NCBI RefSeq assembly: GCF_003265995.1
Contig: NZ_MVJN01000001.1
Location: 1 to 64,000 of the forward strand
DNA from: Legionella quinlivanii
GTDB taxonomy: Bacteria > Pseudomonadota > Gammaproteobacteria > Legionellales > Legionellaceae
DNA length: 64,000 nt
Direction of reading: 5' to 3'
A program made the translations under genes and the position numbers. Shown here one piece after another: positions 35,010 through 43,774 of the stretch. The notes below the pieces were generated by a model. That model was not told the origin of the DNA and ran no database searches. It saw only the letters and a list, made by a program, of their open reading frames with translations. The stretch's first letter is position 1, and each line of letters starts with the position of its first letter.

Positions 35010-36377
35010 TTAACTGATAATGCACAGGCCATTACTTTCTTCCGGCAAAACACTGAAATGCTCATAATCGCTAACAAAATGATACAGATTATTGGTTACA
35101 GACAAAAATGGAGAAGAGCCAATAATGCGGTAATACAATTCATCGGTGTCAATGAGTTTATTTCCATGTTCCTGCAATACTTTTTCAGCATAGTCTTTGT
35201 TTATTTCTCCCCAAAGCCTGAAGATTTGCTTCTGGTGTTCAAGTTTGAACTGAGCTTGAAAATAGGGATTACTGTCTACCCGACAATTATGGAAAAGATT
35301 GCCCACCAGAAACAATAGAAACACTCTGGTTTCCAGATAATGCACAGGTTCAGCACCGCACACCGAAGGAACCAGTAATTTCATTATTAAAAAAACCGGA
35401 TCAAAATTTTTGGCCACAAAATAACTATTCCAGCTGGTATAAAGATCCTGCCATAGTTTATCGATTAAAAACTCACAAACCAGTTTCGGACGCGGATTTA
35501 ATTTTAATTGCGGCAGTAAAGGATGACTAAAATCACGGCTGATTTCTTCTCCCTGAGGTAAAACCATTTTTCTTGCCACATAACGATTGCTATATCCCTG
35601 ATGCTCCATGTCGGCAATTAACCCGCAGCCACTGCAGGCATTCGCATAAGCACCCTGATGAGCATCCTCTGCGGTGGCCTCAAGGATATTGAGCGCTACA
35701 TTTTTAACCGACTCACTGTATTCATGATCAAACTCTTTCGGGCTTATTTTTTTGTTCCACAAAGACAAACCGTATTTTTTAATAAATTTTTTGGCTTCGT
35801 TTCTGACAAACTCCGAATCTTTATTGCCATCAAGCTTGCGGAGAAAAGCACCCGCCGTCTGAGCAGGATCTACCGAAATAACCTTAATAGTCTTAAAGGC
35901 TGACGCATCCTTTCTTTTATTAAAAAATAAATAACCTAAGGGATTTCCAGCCATCGGTGTATGCCTTTGGCGCACAATGAACCTGTACACGTCTTCGTTA
36001 AAACTCTGACTGTTAGCCATTGTTGCTGCAAATGCTTCAAAAAGACACAAAAGATTAATTTGCAGTCTGATAACTGGTACTATTTTTTCAAACTCTTCGT
36101 CTGAAATCAGTTTATCTTTCTCAATTTGTTCCAGTAAATTTGCAAAAGGTTCTATATCCAGAATAATGGCAATCAGTTTATGAACCAAGGCACTGACATC
36201 AATTGCTTCTGTCTTGATGAGTTTAAGAAATGTGGAAATATTTTCATCCTCTGGTTCAAATTGATCCATTCCAAGATGTGTGAGGATGCCGGAAATAATC
36301 TCTGGACTTGTTTTCAAATCAATTTTTGCAATTAGACGGTTTAACAGCTGCTGAGCATGCTTTTTCATTTCCGGCAT
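35010..36377 (-). CDS. large unknown soluble protein
   Basis: I do not recognise this 455-residue protein. It has no signal peptide or clear membrane helix and is mostly helical: the first 130 residues are Leu/Ile-rich helices (LLNRLIAKIDL, ALVHKLIAIILDIEPFANLLEQIEKD), followed by a middle with a CSGCGL motif near 240 and a C-terminal helical part ending VLPEESNGLCIIS. The short glutamate patch close to the C-terminus is the kind of E-block seen in some Dot/Icm substrates, weak evidence only. A GGGAG site supports the ATG. Stands alone between dodecin and the ccm operon. Confidence 0.6.
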   Translation of the reverse strand: MPEMKKHAQQLLNRLIAKIDLKTSPEIISGILTHLGMDQFEPEDENISTFLKLIKTEAIDVSALVHKLIAIILDIEPFANLLEQIEKDKLISDEEFEKIVPVIRLQINLLCLFEAFAATMANSQSFNEDVYRFIVRQRHTPMAGNPLGYLFFNKRKDASAFKTIKVISVDPAQTAGAFLRKLDGNKDSEFVRNEAKKFIKKYGLSLWNKKISPKEFDHEYSESVKNVALNILEATAEDAHQGAYANACSGCGLIADMEHQGYSNRYVARKMVLPQGEEISRDFSHPLLPQLKLNPRPKLVCEFLIDKLWQDLYTSWNSYFVAKNFDPVFLIMKLLVPSVCGAEPVHYLETRVFLLFLVGNLFHNCRVDSNPYFQAQFKLEHQKQIFRLWGEINKDYAEKVLQEHGNKLIDTDELYYRIIGSSPFLSVTNNLYHFVSDYEHFSVLPEESNGLCIIS

Positions 36378-36482
36378 TAGAAACTCCCTGTTGTCTAATG
36401 GTATGAAAATTTAATGTGACAGTATTAATGATGAATTGTCAATCGGTTATGAAGCATATAAGTTGAAACACTTAATGTGGCT

Positions 36483-37148
36483 CTAGCTACCCGCTTTGGA
36501 AATCGCTTTGCTTATTGCTTTCTGGATCATGATTGCATCCCTGGATTTTGGCGGAACAAGGGCGAGTAATCGCTGCCAGTATGAAATCGCGGAGCTGTAA
36601 TCCTGGTTCAGATAAGCATCCATAGCCAGCATAGACAGAGCATCAGGCTGCTCTGGATTCATTTTTAACAATTTCAGGCAAAGCGTTTTGACTGAATCGT
36701 TAAATTTCCCGTCATTCATTTGAAGCTGGCTTTGCGCATAATTAACGATGGTTTTTTCATCGTTCGGCTGAAATTGATAGGCCTTCTGGAATGCCTTATT
36801 TGCCTCAGCCCATTGACTCTGGCTCGCATAAAGCCTTCCCAAAAGATACCAGCCACGGGCACTAGCCGGGCTATTATCCAGACGAGCCTTTAGTTTCTCT
36901 ATTAATTCATCCGTATTTTTAATGGTTGATAAGACCTGTTTAATCTGTTGCTGATTCCGTTCCTTGCTGACAAACTCCTGCCACTCAAACCACCCGCCCC
37001 ATTGCCAATAGGCCAGACTAACCAGGATAATAATTAAGAGGCTAATTAAACCAATCGTTTTTTTGAATGGTCTTAAAGAACCGGCAATCACTAAAAGCGC
37101 CAGAAGCAATATCAGGCCGAGATAAGAAACTAACCACCATTCACTCAT
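36483..37148 (-). CDS. ccmI: cytochrome c maturation protein CcmI/CycH
   Basis: A 221-residue last gene of the ccm operon. Two N-terminal helices (residues 6-24 and 31-50) then a periplasm-facing segment with TPR repeats (SARGWYLLGRLYASQSQWAEA split over about 95-115, FQPNDEKTIVNYAQSQLQM). CcmI presents apocytochrome c to CcmFH. It overlaps ccmH by 8 bases. Shorter than the E. coli CcmH C-terminal fusion, as expected where H and I are separate. Confidence 0.88.
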   Translation of the reverse strand: MSEWWLVSYLGLILLLALLVIAGSLRPFKKTIGLISLLIIILVSLAYWQWGGWFEWQEFVSKERNQQQIKQVLSTIKNTDELIEKLKARLDNSPASARGWYLLGRLYASQSQWAEANKAFQKAYQFQPNDEKTIVNYAQSQLQMNDGKFNDSVKTLCLKLLKMNPEQPDALSMLAMDAYLNQDYSSAISYWQRLLALVPPKSRDAIMIQKAISKAISKAGS

Positions 37149-37536
37149 TTACAGTTTGCCTCAGACAAGTACGCCAAAATATAAAAAATCCAATCAGGAG
37201 AAAAACTGCCGGACCAAACCATAAGACCAGCGTAATCGATTTCACTGGCGGATTAAATAATATGAAATCACCATAGCGATCTGTCAGAAAATTAATAATT
37301 TCACTATCGCTTTTTCCGTCTTTCACCATCACATATACTTGCTGGCGTAAATCTTTTGCTAAATCTGCGTGTGAATCTGCCAGATCCTGATTTTGACAGA
37401 CCAGACAACGCAACTCCTTCAATAAATGATTAAATTGCGCTTCCTGTCTTTCTGTATCCAATGGATACATGGAATTTGCATACACCACATTCACCATGAA
37501 AATAGCCAGAATGGCCGCCAGAACGGCTTTCATCAT
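37141..37536 (-). CDS. ccmH: cytochrome c maturation protein CcmH
   Basis: A 131-residue membrane-anchored thiol reductase for apocytochrome c. Signal-like N-terminus, then the redox pair Cys44/Cys47 in ELRCLVCQNQ, and a C-terminal helix (LVLWFGPAVFLLIGFFIFW). Contains only the N-terminal domain of the E. coli CcmH; the TPR part is encoded separately as ccmI. Confidence 0.93.
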   Translation of the reverse strand: MMKAVLAAILAIFMVNVVYANSMYPLDTERQEAQFNHLLKELRCLVCQNQDLADSHADLAKDLRQQVYVMVKDGKSDSEIINFLTDRYGDFILFNPPVKSITLVLWFGPAVFLLIGFFIFWRTCLRQTVNE

Positions 37537-38069
37537 GCTTTTTTCTCCAACTCTCTGATTCGGGGTAAAAATTCGCTTGTCCAGCTTTGTTCGTCAAGGA
37601 TGCCCACATGTCTGAAGCGAATAATGCCCTGTTGGTCAATCAAAAATGTTTCAGGCGCACCATAAACCCCCAGATCCATGGCCAGTTTGCCCTTTATATC
37701 CTCTCCCACAGCAACGTAGGGGTTTCCCCATTCTTTTAGCCATTTACGAGCATCTTCGGGATTATCTTTATAGTTAACGCCATAAATCTTCACACCTTGT
37801 TCTGCGAGGTGCATCAGAAAAAACTGCTCCATTGTGCAGGCTTCACACCAGCTCGCCCAGACATTTAACAGAACAATCTGTCCCTTAAATAACTCAGGCG
37901 CAAATGCCGGCGCTTCTTGCTGGAGCGCTGGTAAGCTGAAGGAGCCCAATGATTGCCCGAGGCGGGCAGAGGGAAGTTTTTGCGGATCAAGCGAGAGGCC
38001 TTTCCATAAAAAAGCAGCAAGTACAACAAATAACAAGAATGGAATGCCGCGAATAAATACTTTTCTCAT
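37533..38069 (-). CDS. ccmG: thiol:disulfide interchange protein CcmG/DsbE
   Basis: A 178-residue periplasmic thioredoxin-like protein tethered by one N-terminal helix (residues 8-23). Active site WASWCEACTMEQ, Cys75 and Cys78; the intervening Glu-Ala differs from the usual Pro-x. The 'GVYGAPETFLID' cis-Pro loop is present. It passes electrons from DsbD to CcmH/apocytochrome. Overlaps neighbours by 4 bases on both sides. Confidence 0.93.
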   Translation of the reverse strand: MRKVFIRGIPFLLFVVLAAFLWKGLSLDPQKLPSARLGQSLGSFSLPALQQEAPAFAPELFKGQIVLLNVWASWCEACTMEQFFLMHLAEQGVKIYGVNYKDNPEDARKWLKEWGNPYVAVGEDIKGKLAMDLGVYGAPETFLIDQQGIIRFRHVGILDEQSWTSEFLPRIRELEKKA

Positions 38070-40021
38070 ATTGAAATCTCGGGGTTAAGGTGAACCGCCT
38101 GCTTTTTTCTCGCCTGAAAATATCGTCTGTCGGACAAGGCTAAAATACCCCCTGCCAATATAAGAAATCCCCCACCCCAAATCCAGCGTATAAAGGGCTT
38201 AAAATAGAGCCTAACGGACCAGGCCGTATCATCGAGAGGCTCTCCCAGGGCCACATAAATATCGCGAAAGACACTTACGTCGATGGCAGATTCTGTCATT
38301 GCCATTTTTCCCACATTGTAAATACGTTTTTCCGGGTAAATCGTTTTTGTTTCTTTTTTTGAACTAATTCTGAACTCTGCCTGTGCTCCGTGATAATTCG
38401 GCCCGCTTAAGGACGACTCCCGTACAAATTGAATCACATAACCTGCCAGTGAGGCTTTGCTTCCTGGCGTCATGCGCACATCATCCTGAATACCGTAAGC
38501 TGTTGAAACAGCAATACCAATCACAGTAGCAGCTACGCCCAGATGAGCGAAAATCATTCCCCAGAACGCCTGAGTGATGGCCTGAATACCCCGCTGTCTT
38601 ATTCTTAAAATGATTAGGAATATGGTGCTTAAAATAATCCAAAAGGCCAGGCACAATCCCAGCAGGCAATAGCCATTAATTTCTGGAGCGAGGAATAAAA
38701 GCAGGATAAAAGGAAACAGCAGGCTGCATATAATCACCGGTAACAGTTTTTTAAATGTGCTTCGCACCGCATCCTGATGCCAGCGCAAATGAATACCTAG
38801 TCCCATAACAATTAGCAGAGGAATCATCAGAGGAACAAATACCGCATTAAAGTAAGGCGCACCCACAGAGAGCTTACCTAAACCGAGACCATCAACTAAT
38901 AAGGGATAAACAGTACCCATAAGTACTGTCAGCATGGCGACAGCTAAAAATACATTATTAAGTAATAAAGCACTCTCTCGCGAAAAAATACTGGGACTTC
39001 CCTGCTTCTGGAGATATTTAGCGCGCAGAGAAAAAATAAGCAGGGAGCCGCCAATAACCACTAATAAAAAGCCAAGAATAAATAGTCCTCTTTGCGGATC
39101 AACAGCGAAGGCATGAACTGAAGTCAAAACGCCGGAGCGAACTAAAAAGGTACCGATAAGACTCAAAGAAAAGGCGGTAATCGCTAACAGCAAGGTCCAG
39201 GCAATAAATTGTTTTCGCTGCTCACTGACTGCCAGAGAGTGCAATAGTGCAGTACCGACCAGCCATGGCATAAATGACGCATTTTCCACCGGATCCCAAA
39301 ACCACCAGCCACCCCAGCCTAATTCCCGATAGGCCCACCAGCTTCCCAGTGTGATACCTGCGGTTAAGCAGCACCATGCAGCGAGAGTCCAGGGGCGTGT
39401 CCATTTAGCCCATATTGACTCAAACTCCCCTGCCCACAAAGCGGCAATAGCAAATGCAAACGCCACCGAGAACCCAACATACCCCATATATAACATGGGC
39501 GGGTGGAAGAGAAATCCGGGATCCTGCAATAGAGGATTCAGATCACGGCCTTCCGTATCTAGCAACTGAAACTGGCGTAAAAAAGGATTGGAGGTAAGCA
39601 ACAGAAAGAGTAAAAAACCAATACATAACAGGGCAAGGATAATCAGAACGCGCACTCGAAATTTTGGGTCCAGCGAATTACTGGCCAGACTAACGGCCAC
39701 AGTCCAGAAACTTAAAATAAGCACCCACAAGAGCATTGAGCCTTCATGCCCGCCCCATACAGCACAAAGTTTATAAAACCAGGGCAAGGAAAGGCTGGAA
39801 TTGGAAAGCACGTAGGAGACCGAAAAATCGTCATTGAGAAAGCAAATTGTCAAACAGAGATAGGCGAATGCAACGAAAGCAAACAAAGCGACTACATAAT
39901 AATTTGCACTCTTAATGAGAACAGCATTGTTCCTGATAAGCCCAACAAACGGCACTGAGGCCAAAAGAACTGCAAACAGCAGCGCTAAAATGAGACTAAA
40001 CAAACCGATTTCAGCAATCAT
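38066..40021 (-). CDS. ccmF: haem lyase subunit CcmF
   Basis: A 651-residue, roughly 15-helix membrane protein that transfers haem from CcmE to apocytochrome c. The haem-handling WWD motif is seen as WGGWWFWDPVENASFMPWL near 233-251, with conserved His residues in nearby loops; a periplasmic domain near the C-terminus (570-610) precedes the last helix. Length and motif are standard. Confidence 0.96.
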   Translation of the reverse strand: MIAEIGLFSLILALLFAVLLASVPFVGLIRNNAVLIKSANYYVVALFAFVAFAYLCLTICFLNDDFSVSYVLSNSSLSLPWFYKLCAVWGGHEGSMLLWVLILSFWTVAVSLASNSLDPKFRVRVLIILALLCIGFLLFLLLTSNPFLRQFQLLDTEGRDLNPLLQDPGFLFHPPMLYMGYVGFSVAFAFAIAALWAGEFESIWAKWTRPWTLAAWCCLTAGITLGSWWAYRELGWGGWWFWDPVENASFMPWLVGTALLHSLAVSEQRKQFIAWTLLLAITAFSLSLIGTFLVRSGVLTSVHAFAVDPQRGLFILGFLLVVIGGSLLIFSLRAKYLQKQGSPSIFSRESALLLNNVFLAVAMLTVLMGTVYPLLVDGLGLGKLSVGAPYFNAVFVPLMIPLLIVMGLGIHLRWHQDAVRSTFKKLLPVIICSLLFPFILLLFLAPEINGYCLLGLCLAFWIILSTIFLIILRIRQRGIQAITQAFWGMIFAHLGVAATVIGIAVSTAYGIQDDVRMTPGSKASLAGYVIQFVRESSLSGPNYHGAQAEFRISSKKETKTIYPEKRIYNVGKMAMTESAIDVSVFRDIYVALGEPLDDTAWSVRLYFKPFIRWIWGGGFLILAGGILALSDRRYFQARKKQAVHLNPEISI

Positions 40022-40458
40022 TAACTTATATTTCTCTTTGTTTTAGCCAAACTTGCCTTCACTTCAGGAGGCATGTAGTTAGCATCGTGTTTAGCCAATA
40101 CTTCAGTGGCTGCAAACTGACCGTTATCGAGTAATTGTCCCTTTGTTACGATTCCCTGATTTTCCCGAAACAGATCAGGCAGGATGCCTCGATAATGGAC
40201 CGTAACTTTCTGGTTGAAATCGGTCAGTTCAAACTGGACAGATAAATCCTTTTCAGAACGAATCACACTTCCCACAGCAACCATGCCGCCCACACGAATC
40301 ACCTGTTGATGAGGGGCCTCTCCAGATGCTATCTGGCTTGGTGTATAAAACAAGCTGATATTCTGCCTTAAGGCATACATCACCAGAGCAGCCGCAACTC
40401 CCAGAATAGAACCAATAAATACTAGCCGGGTTAATTTTTTGCGACGAGCAGGATTCAT
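40021..40458 (-). CDS. ccmE: haem chaperone CcmE
   Basis: A 145-residue periplasmic haem chaperone with an N-terminal anchor (residues 9-29) and the haem-binding histidine His124 in [12 protein letters not shown], with Tyr128. The ATG chosen overlaps the ccmD stop by 4 bases and gives the family start MNPARRKKL; a start 57 bases earlier lies within ccmD and is not supported. Confidence 0.95.
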   Translation of the reverse strand: MNPARRKKLTRLVFIGSILGVAAALVMYALRQNISLFYTPSQIASGEAPHQQVIRVGGMVAVGSVIRSEKDLSVQFELTDFNQKVTVHYRGILPDLFRENQGIVTKGQLLDNGQFAATEVLAKHDANYMPPEVKASLAKTKRNIS

Positions 40459-40625
40459 GACTGATTTCTCTTTAACCAGCGCTGCAATTTTCTTCGGGTT
40501 TGTTTTCGCTGCCATTTAATGCCCAGCAAATTCATAACCAGCAGCACGCAAACCAGGCCATAGGCAGGCCAGATATAAATGGAGTACCCCCCCATAGAAA
40601 ACCAGCTAATAAATTCGTTAATCAT
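40455..40625 (-). CDS. ccmD: haem exporter protein CcmD
   Basis: A 56-residue single-span membrane protein ([17 protein letters not shown] then a basic tail [17 protein letters not shown]) that helps release holo-CcmE from CcmABC. The ATG overlaps the ccmC stop by 4 bases, matching the operon's coupling pattern; the longer frame start is not needed. Confidence 0.9.
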   Translation of the reverse strand: MINEFISWFSMGGYSIYIWPAYGLVCVLLVMNLLGIKWQRKQTRRKLQRWLKRNQS

Positions 40626-41362
40626 ACATTTTCTTCCAGGAGTTTTCTCACCCAATGCTGACGCTTTTCACGTATTAACAGCTCATTACCCGCTTTGTGT
40701 AAAATAACCCAGACGCAAAAGAAGGAAAATCCTGCAAGGGTCAATAACAAGGGATACAGCATTGGCAGTGCAATTTTTGGTTTGGCAAATAAGGACAATG
40801 TCGCTCCCTGATGCAGCGTGTTCCACCAGTAAACTGAATAATGAATCACGGGCAAATCAATTGCTCCGACCAATGTTAATACAGCCACCAGCCTATCACC
40901 CTGATCTTTATTTTTGAAGGTTGCGGCCGTTGCCAGTATGGCTATATACAGAACTAACAGAATAAGCTCGGAAGTCAATCGGGCATCCCATACCCACCAG
41001 GTTCCCCACATGGGTTTTCCCCATATACTGCCAGTTGCTAAAGCAATAAATGCCATGCACGCACCGGTTTGTGCAGCAGCGTTTAACATCAGCCCTGCAA
41101 GCTTGATTCGCCAAACTAATAGCAACAGAGACATAAACGCCATAAAGCCATATAAGGACAATGACAGGAAGGCGGCCGGCACATGAATATAGATAATGCG
41201 AAACGCATCACCCTGCTGATAATCAGCTGGAGCAAAAATAAGTCCCCAGGCAAAACCGAGGATTAAAAAGATACAGGCAAGCCAGCCCAAAACGCCAAGC
41301 CAGCGTTGAGTCTTGTTAAAAAAGCTTTGCGGCGATGCCATTTGGTATAAAAATTTCCACAT
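40622..41362 (-). CDS. ccmC: haem transporter subunit CcmC
   Basis: A 246-residue six-helix protein that loads haem onto CcmE. It carries the WWD motif WGTWWVWDARLTSELILL near 120-137 and a conserved His in IIYIHVPAAFLSL. The start MWKFLYQMASP resembles the family; a later ATG at residue 8 is possible. Confidence 0.95.
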   Translation of the reverse strand: MWKFLYQMASPQSFFNKTQRWLGVLGWLACIFLILGFAWGLIFAPADYQQGDAFRIIYIHVPAAFLSLSLYGFMAFMSLLLLVWRIKLAGLMLNAAAQTGACMAFIALATGSIWGKPMWGTWWVWDARLTSELILLVLYIAILATAATFKNKDQGDRLVAVLTLVGAIDLPVIHYSVYWWNTLHQGATLSLFAKPKIALPMLYPLLLTLAGFSFFCVWVILHKAGNELLIREKRQHWVRKLLEENV

Positions 41363-41405
41363 AGGGAATTTATGAATCAGAAAAAAAGCTAAATTCTATC
41401 ATGCA

Positions 41406-42074
41406 TTAATCGCTAAGGCTAATGCGAATCACAGCAGAAATTGCAAAAGGCAGAAAACTGACTGCCAGAAGAGACAGTGCAGCAAGAATTGCCAGATAAG
41501 CAGAAGCAGATGAACCCTCCAGGGCGGCCAGGCAAGCTCCACTTCCAAATATCATCACCGGAATTACCAAAGGCAGGAGAATTAAAGCCATGAAAATCCC
41601 TTTCTGTTGTAAGCGAGTGCTAAAGGCGGCAGCCAGTACACAAAGAGCAAGAATAGCAGGGGTTCCTAAAATTAAGCTTGCGGCCAGTAAAGCGGCTTCC
41701 TGATAACTAAAACTAAATAGAAATGCCAGCAAGGGGCAAAATAACAACATGGGAATAATAGAAAATAACCAGTGGATAAAAAGCTTGGCTACAACAATCA
41801 GGTTAAGCGAAAAACCGGATATTAACCATTGTTCAATGATGCCATCCTCATAATCTTGCTGAAATATTCGCTCCGATGCCAGCAACAGAGACAATAGCAT
41901 GGCAGTCCAGATTAAACCTGGAGCGACCTGACGCACAATTTCTTTAACAGGCGGAATAGTCAGGGGAAAGAAAATGACAATCATGAAAAAAAACAAACTG
42001 GTATTCAGTAGCCCGCGAGGCTGGCGTGAATAAATAAGTAATTCTCGCTTTAGCTGATTTTTGAATATTCTCAA
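41406..42074 (-). CDS. ccmB: haem exporter permease CcmB
   Basis: A 222-residue six-helix permease partner of CcmA. Typical start FKNQLKRELLIYSRQP and the loop FQQDYEDGIIEQWLISG. It overlaps ccmA by 4 bases and is separated from ccmC by 43 bases. CcmAB uses ATP to release holo-CcmE. Confidence 0.95.
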   Translation of the reverse strand: MRIFKNQLKRELLIYSRQPRGLLNTSLFFFMIVIFFPLTIPPVKEIVRQVAPGLIWTAMLLSLLLASERIFQQDYEDGIIEQWLISGFSLNLIVVAKLFIHWLFSIIPMLLFCPLLAFLFSFSYQEAALLAASLILGTPAILALCVLAAAFSTRLQQKGIFMALILLPLVIPVMIFGSGACLAALEGSSASAYLAILAALSLLAVSFLPFAISAVIRISLSD

Positions 42075-42670
42075 AGACAGTACTCCAGATCAGGTCGTAA
42101 TTGAGAAGGTAGTTGCTGATGAGAAGTCATCACGACCTGACCACCCCGCCCCAAATGCTCATTCAAACAGCCTGCCAGACAGCGCAGAGAAAACTCATCC
42201 AGAGCAGTTAATGGTTCATCCAATAACCATAAGTTGGCTTTTGTCATTAGAATACGAAGTAAGCCGGCCCGGCGCCGTTGTCCCGCTGACAATTGATAAA
42301 CAGGTTTATCAGCGACTTCTGTCAATCTTAAGCGCGAGAAAATTTCATACAAATCCTGCTGGCTTTGCTGCTGTAAATCAAAAAGGCAATTTTCCCTGAC
42401 AGTCAATAAAGGACTTAATCCCTGCTTATGGCCCACATAGCAAATCTGACGGTAATAGGAGGATAAATCCTCATAAATTGATTTTCCATTGAAACAAATA
42501 TCACCAGACACTGGTTGTTGTAAACCGGCTATCAAACGCAAAAGAGTCGTTTTTCCGGAACCATTAACCCCTTTCAGATGCAATAATTGACCTCGGACGA
42601 GGGAAAAACTGACATTTTTGAATAATAACTGATCTTCATATTCAAAGCTGAGTGCAGAAACGCTAAACAT
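42071..42670 (-). CDS. ccmA: haem exporter ATPase CcmA
   Basis: A 199-residue ABC ATPase, first gene of the ccm operon. Walker A GVNGSGKTT, signature QLSAGQRRRAGLLR (the CcmA form), Walker B LWLLDEPLTALD and His in TSHQQ. About 115 bases separate it from divergent sohB, a gap that should hold both promoters; an ATCCTT/AAGGAT inverted repeat lies at 42736-42754. Confidence 0.95.
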   Translation of the reverse strand: MFSVSALSFEYEDQLLFKNVSFSLVRGQLLHLKGVNGSGKTTLLRLIAGLQQPVSGDICFNGKSIYEDLSSYYRQICYVGHKQGLSPLLTVRENCLFDLQQQSQQDLYEIFSRLRLTEVADKPVYQLSAGQRRRAGLLRILMTKANLWLLDEPLTALDEFSLRCLAGCLNEHLGRGGQVVMTSHQQLPSQLRPDLEYCL

Positions 42671-42784
42671 ACTGAATCTTGGAGGGAAATGCCTATTATA
42701 ACCCAGAGTGAAGAACTTACAAATTTTCTTGCTTTATCCTTAATTATGAAGGATCTTATGACAATTTGAATTTTGAGAGTTGGT

Positions 42785-43729
42785 ATGGAATTTCTGGCCC
42801 ATTACGGGATGTTTCTTTTAAAGTGTTTAACCATTGTGATTAGTCTTTTGCTTGCTTTAGCTGGAATCATGGCGATAAGCAAAAAACCAAGGCCTAAACT
42901 GGAAATTGTCTCTCTTAATAAACAATATGAAGAGATCAGGCAGTTGATGTTTAAAAAAGTCACTGGCAAAGCAGAGAAAGTTAAAAAGTCCAAAAAAGAA
43001 AGCAAATCAGAAAAGCCTTCCCTCTATGTTTTACAGTTTCATGGGGATATTAAAGCCACTGAAGTGGAGCAATTGCGTGATGCCATCACTGCGATTTTAT
43101 CCATAGCGGGTAAGAAAGATGAAGTGTTGCTTCTGCTGGAAAGTCCAGGTGGTGCTGTGAATGGCTATGGTCTTGCAGCCTCCCAATTACTGCGCATTCG
43201 CGATAAGAATATTCCATTGACTGTCTGCATTGATAAAGTTGCCGCCAGCGGCGGATATTTAATGGCGTGCATTGCCAATAGAATAGTTGCGGCCCCTTTT
43301 TCAATTGTAGGATCCATTGGCGTGGTTTCACAAATCCCAAACTTTCATCGCTGGTTGAAAAAACACAATGTGGACGTAGAGTTAATTACTGCCGGCGAAT
43401 ATAAAAGAACACTGACTATTCTTGGAGAAAACACCGAAAAGGGAAGGCAAAAATTTCAGGAGGATCTTGAAAAAATACATCAGGCCTTTCGCGAATTTGT
43501 GTTGCAGAATCGCGAGGAAATTGATATCGATCAAGTATCCACAGGAGAGCACTGGCTGTCACTCGATGCCTTCAAGTTAAAGCTGGTAGACGAATTGAAA
43601 ACCAGCGATGAGGTAATTATTGAAAAACTGAATCACTTTAATGTGTATAAAATAATTTCACATCACCGCCAGTCGCTAGCCAGTAAAATCCTTAAACCGG
43701 CTGCCAAAATGCTTCATCCCTGGGCTTGA
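42785..43729 (+). CDS. sohB: inner-membrane S49 peptidase SohB
   Basis: A 314-residue protease-IV-family enzyme. Membrane helix at residues 10-31, a Lys-rich linker (60-78), and the catalytic domain with nucleophile Ser155 in KVAASGGYLM and general base Lys207 in GEYKRTLTILG, plus PGGAVNGYGLAA. SohB is a periplasm-facing or membrane-bound protease of unclear substrate. Its ATG gives the family N-terminus MEFLxxYG; a TTG 12 bases upstream is unlikely. Confidence 0.92.
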   Translation: MEFLAHYGMFLLKCLTIVISLLLALAGIMAISKKPRPKLEIVSLNKQYEEIRQLMFKKVTGKAEKVKKSKKESKSEKPSLYVLQFHGDIKATEVEQLRDAITAILSIAGKKDEVLLLLESPGGAVNGYGLAASQLLRIRDKNIPLTVCIDKVAASGGYLMACIANRIVAAPFSIVGSIGVVSQIPNFHRWLKKHNVDVELITAGEYKRTLTILGENTEKGRQKFQEDLEKIHQAFREFVLQNREEIDIDQVSTGEHWLSLDAFKLKLVDELKTSDEVIIEKLNHFNVYKIISHHRQSLASKILKPAAKMLHPWA

Positions 43730-43749
43730 GCTGAAAAACTGCCTCCACT

Positions 43750-43774
43750 TAGGTTGGGCCAAGGGCCCAACCTA
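43750..43774. terminator. bidirectional hairpin between convergent genes
   Basis: TAGGTTGGGCC-AAG-GGCCCAACCTA, a perfect 11-bp stem with a 3-base loop. Its 3' end coincides with the stop codon of the minus-strand gene. No long U tract, but very stable; it may serve both converging transcripts. Confidence 0.6.

Noticed and set aside
42736-42754. ATCCTT/AAGGAT inverted repeat between ccmA and sohB
   Set aside because: Six-bp arms around seven bases are expected by chance; noted only as a possible operator.
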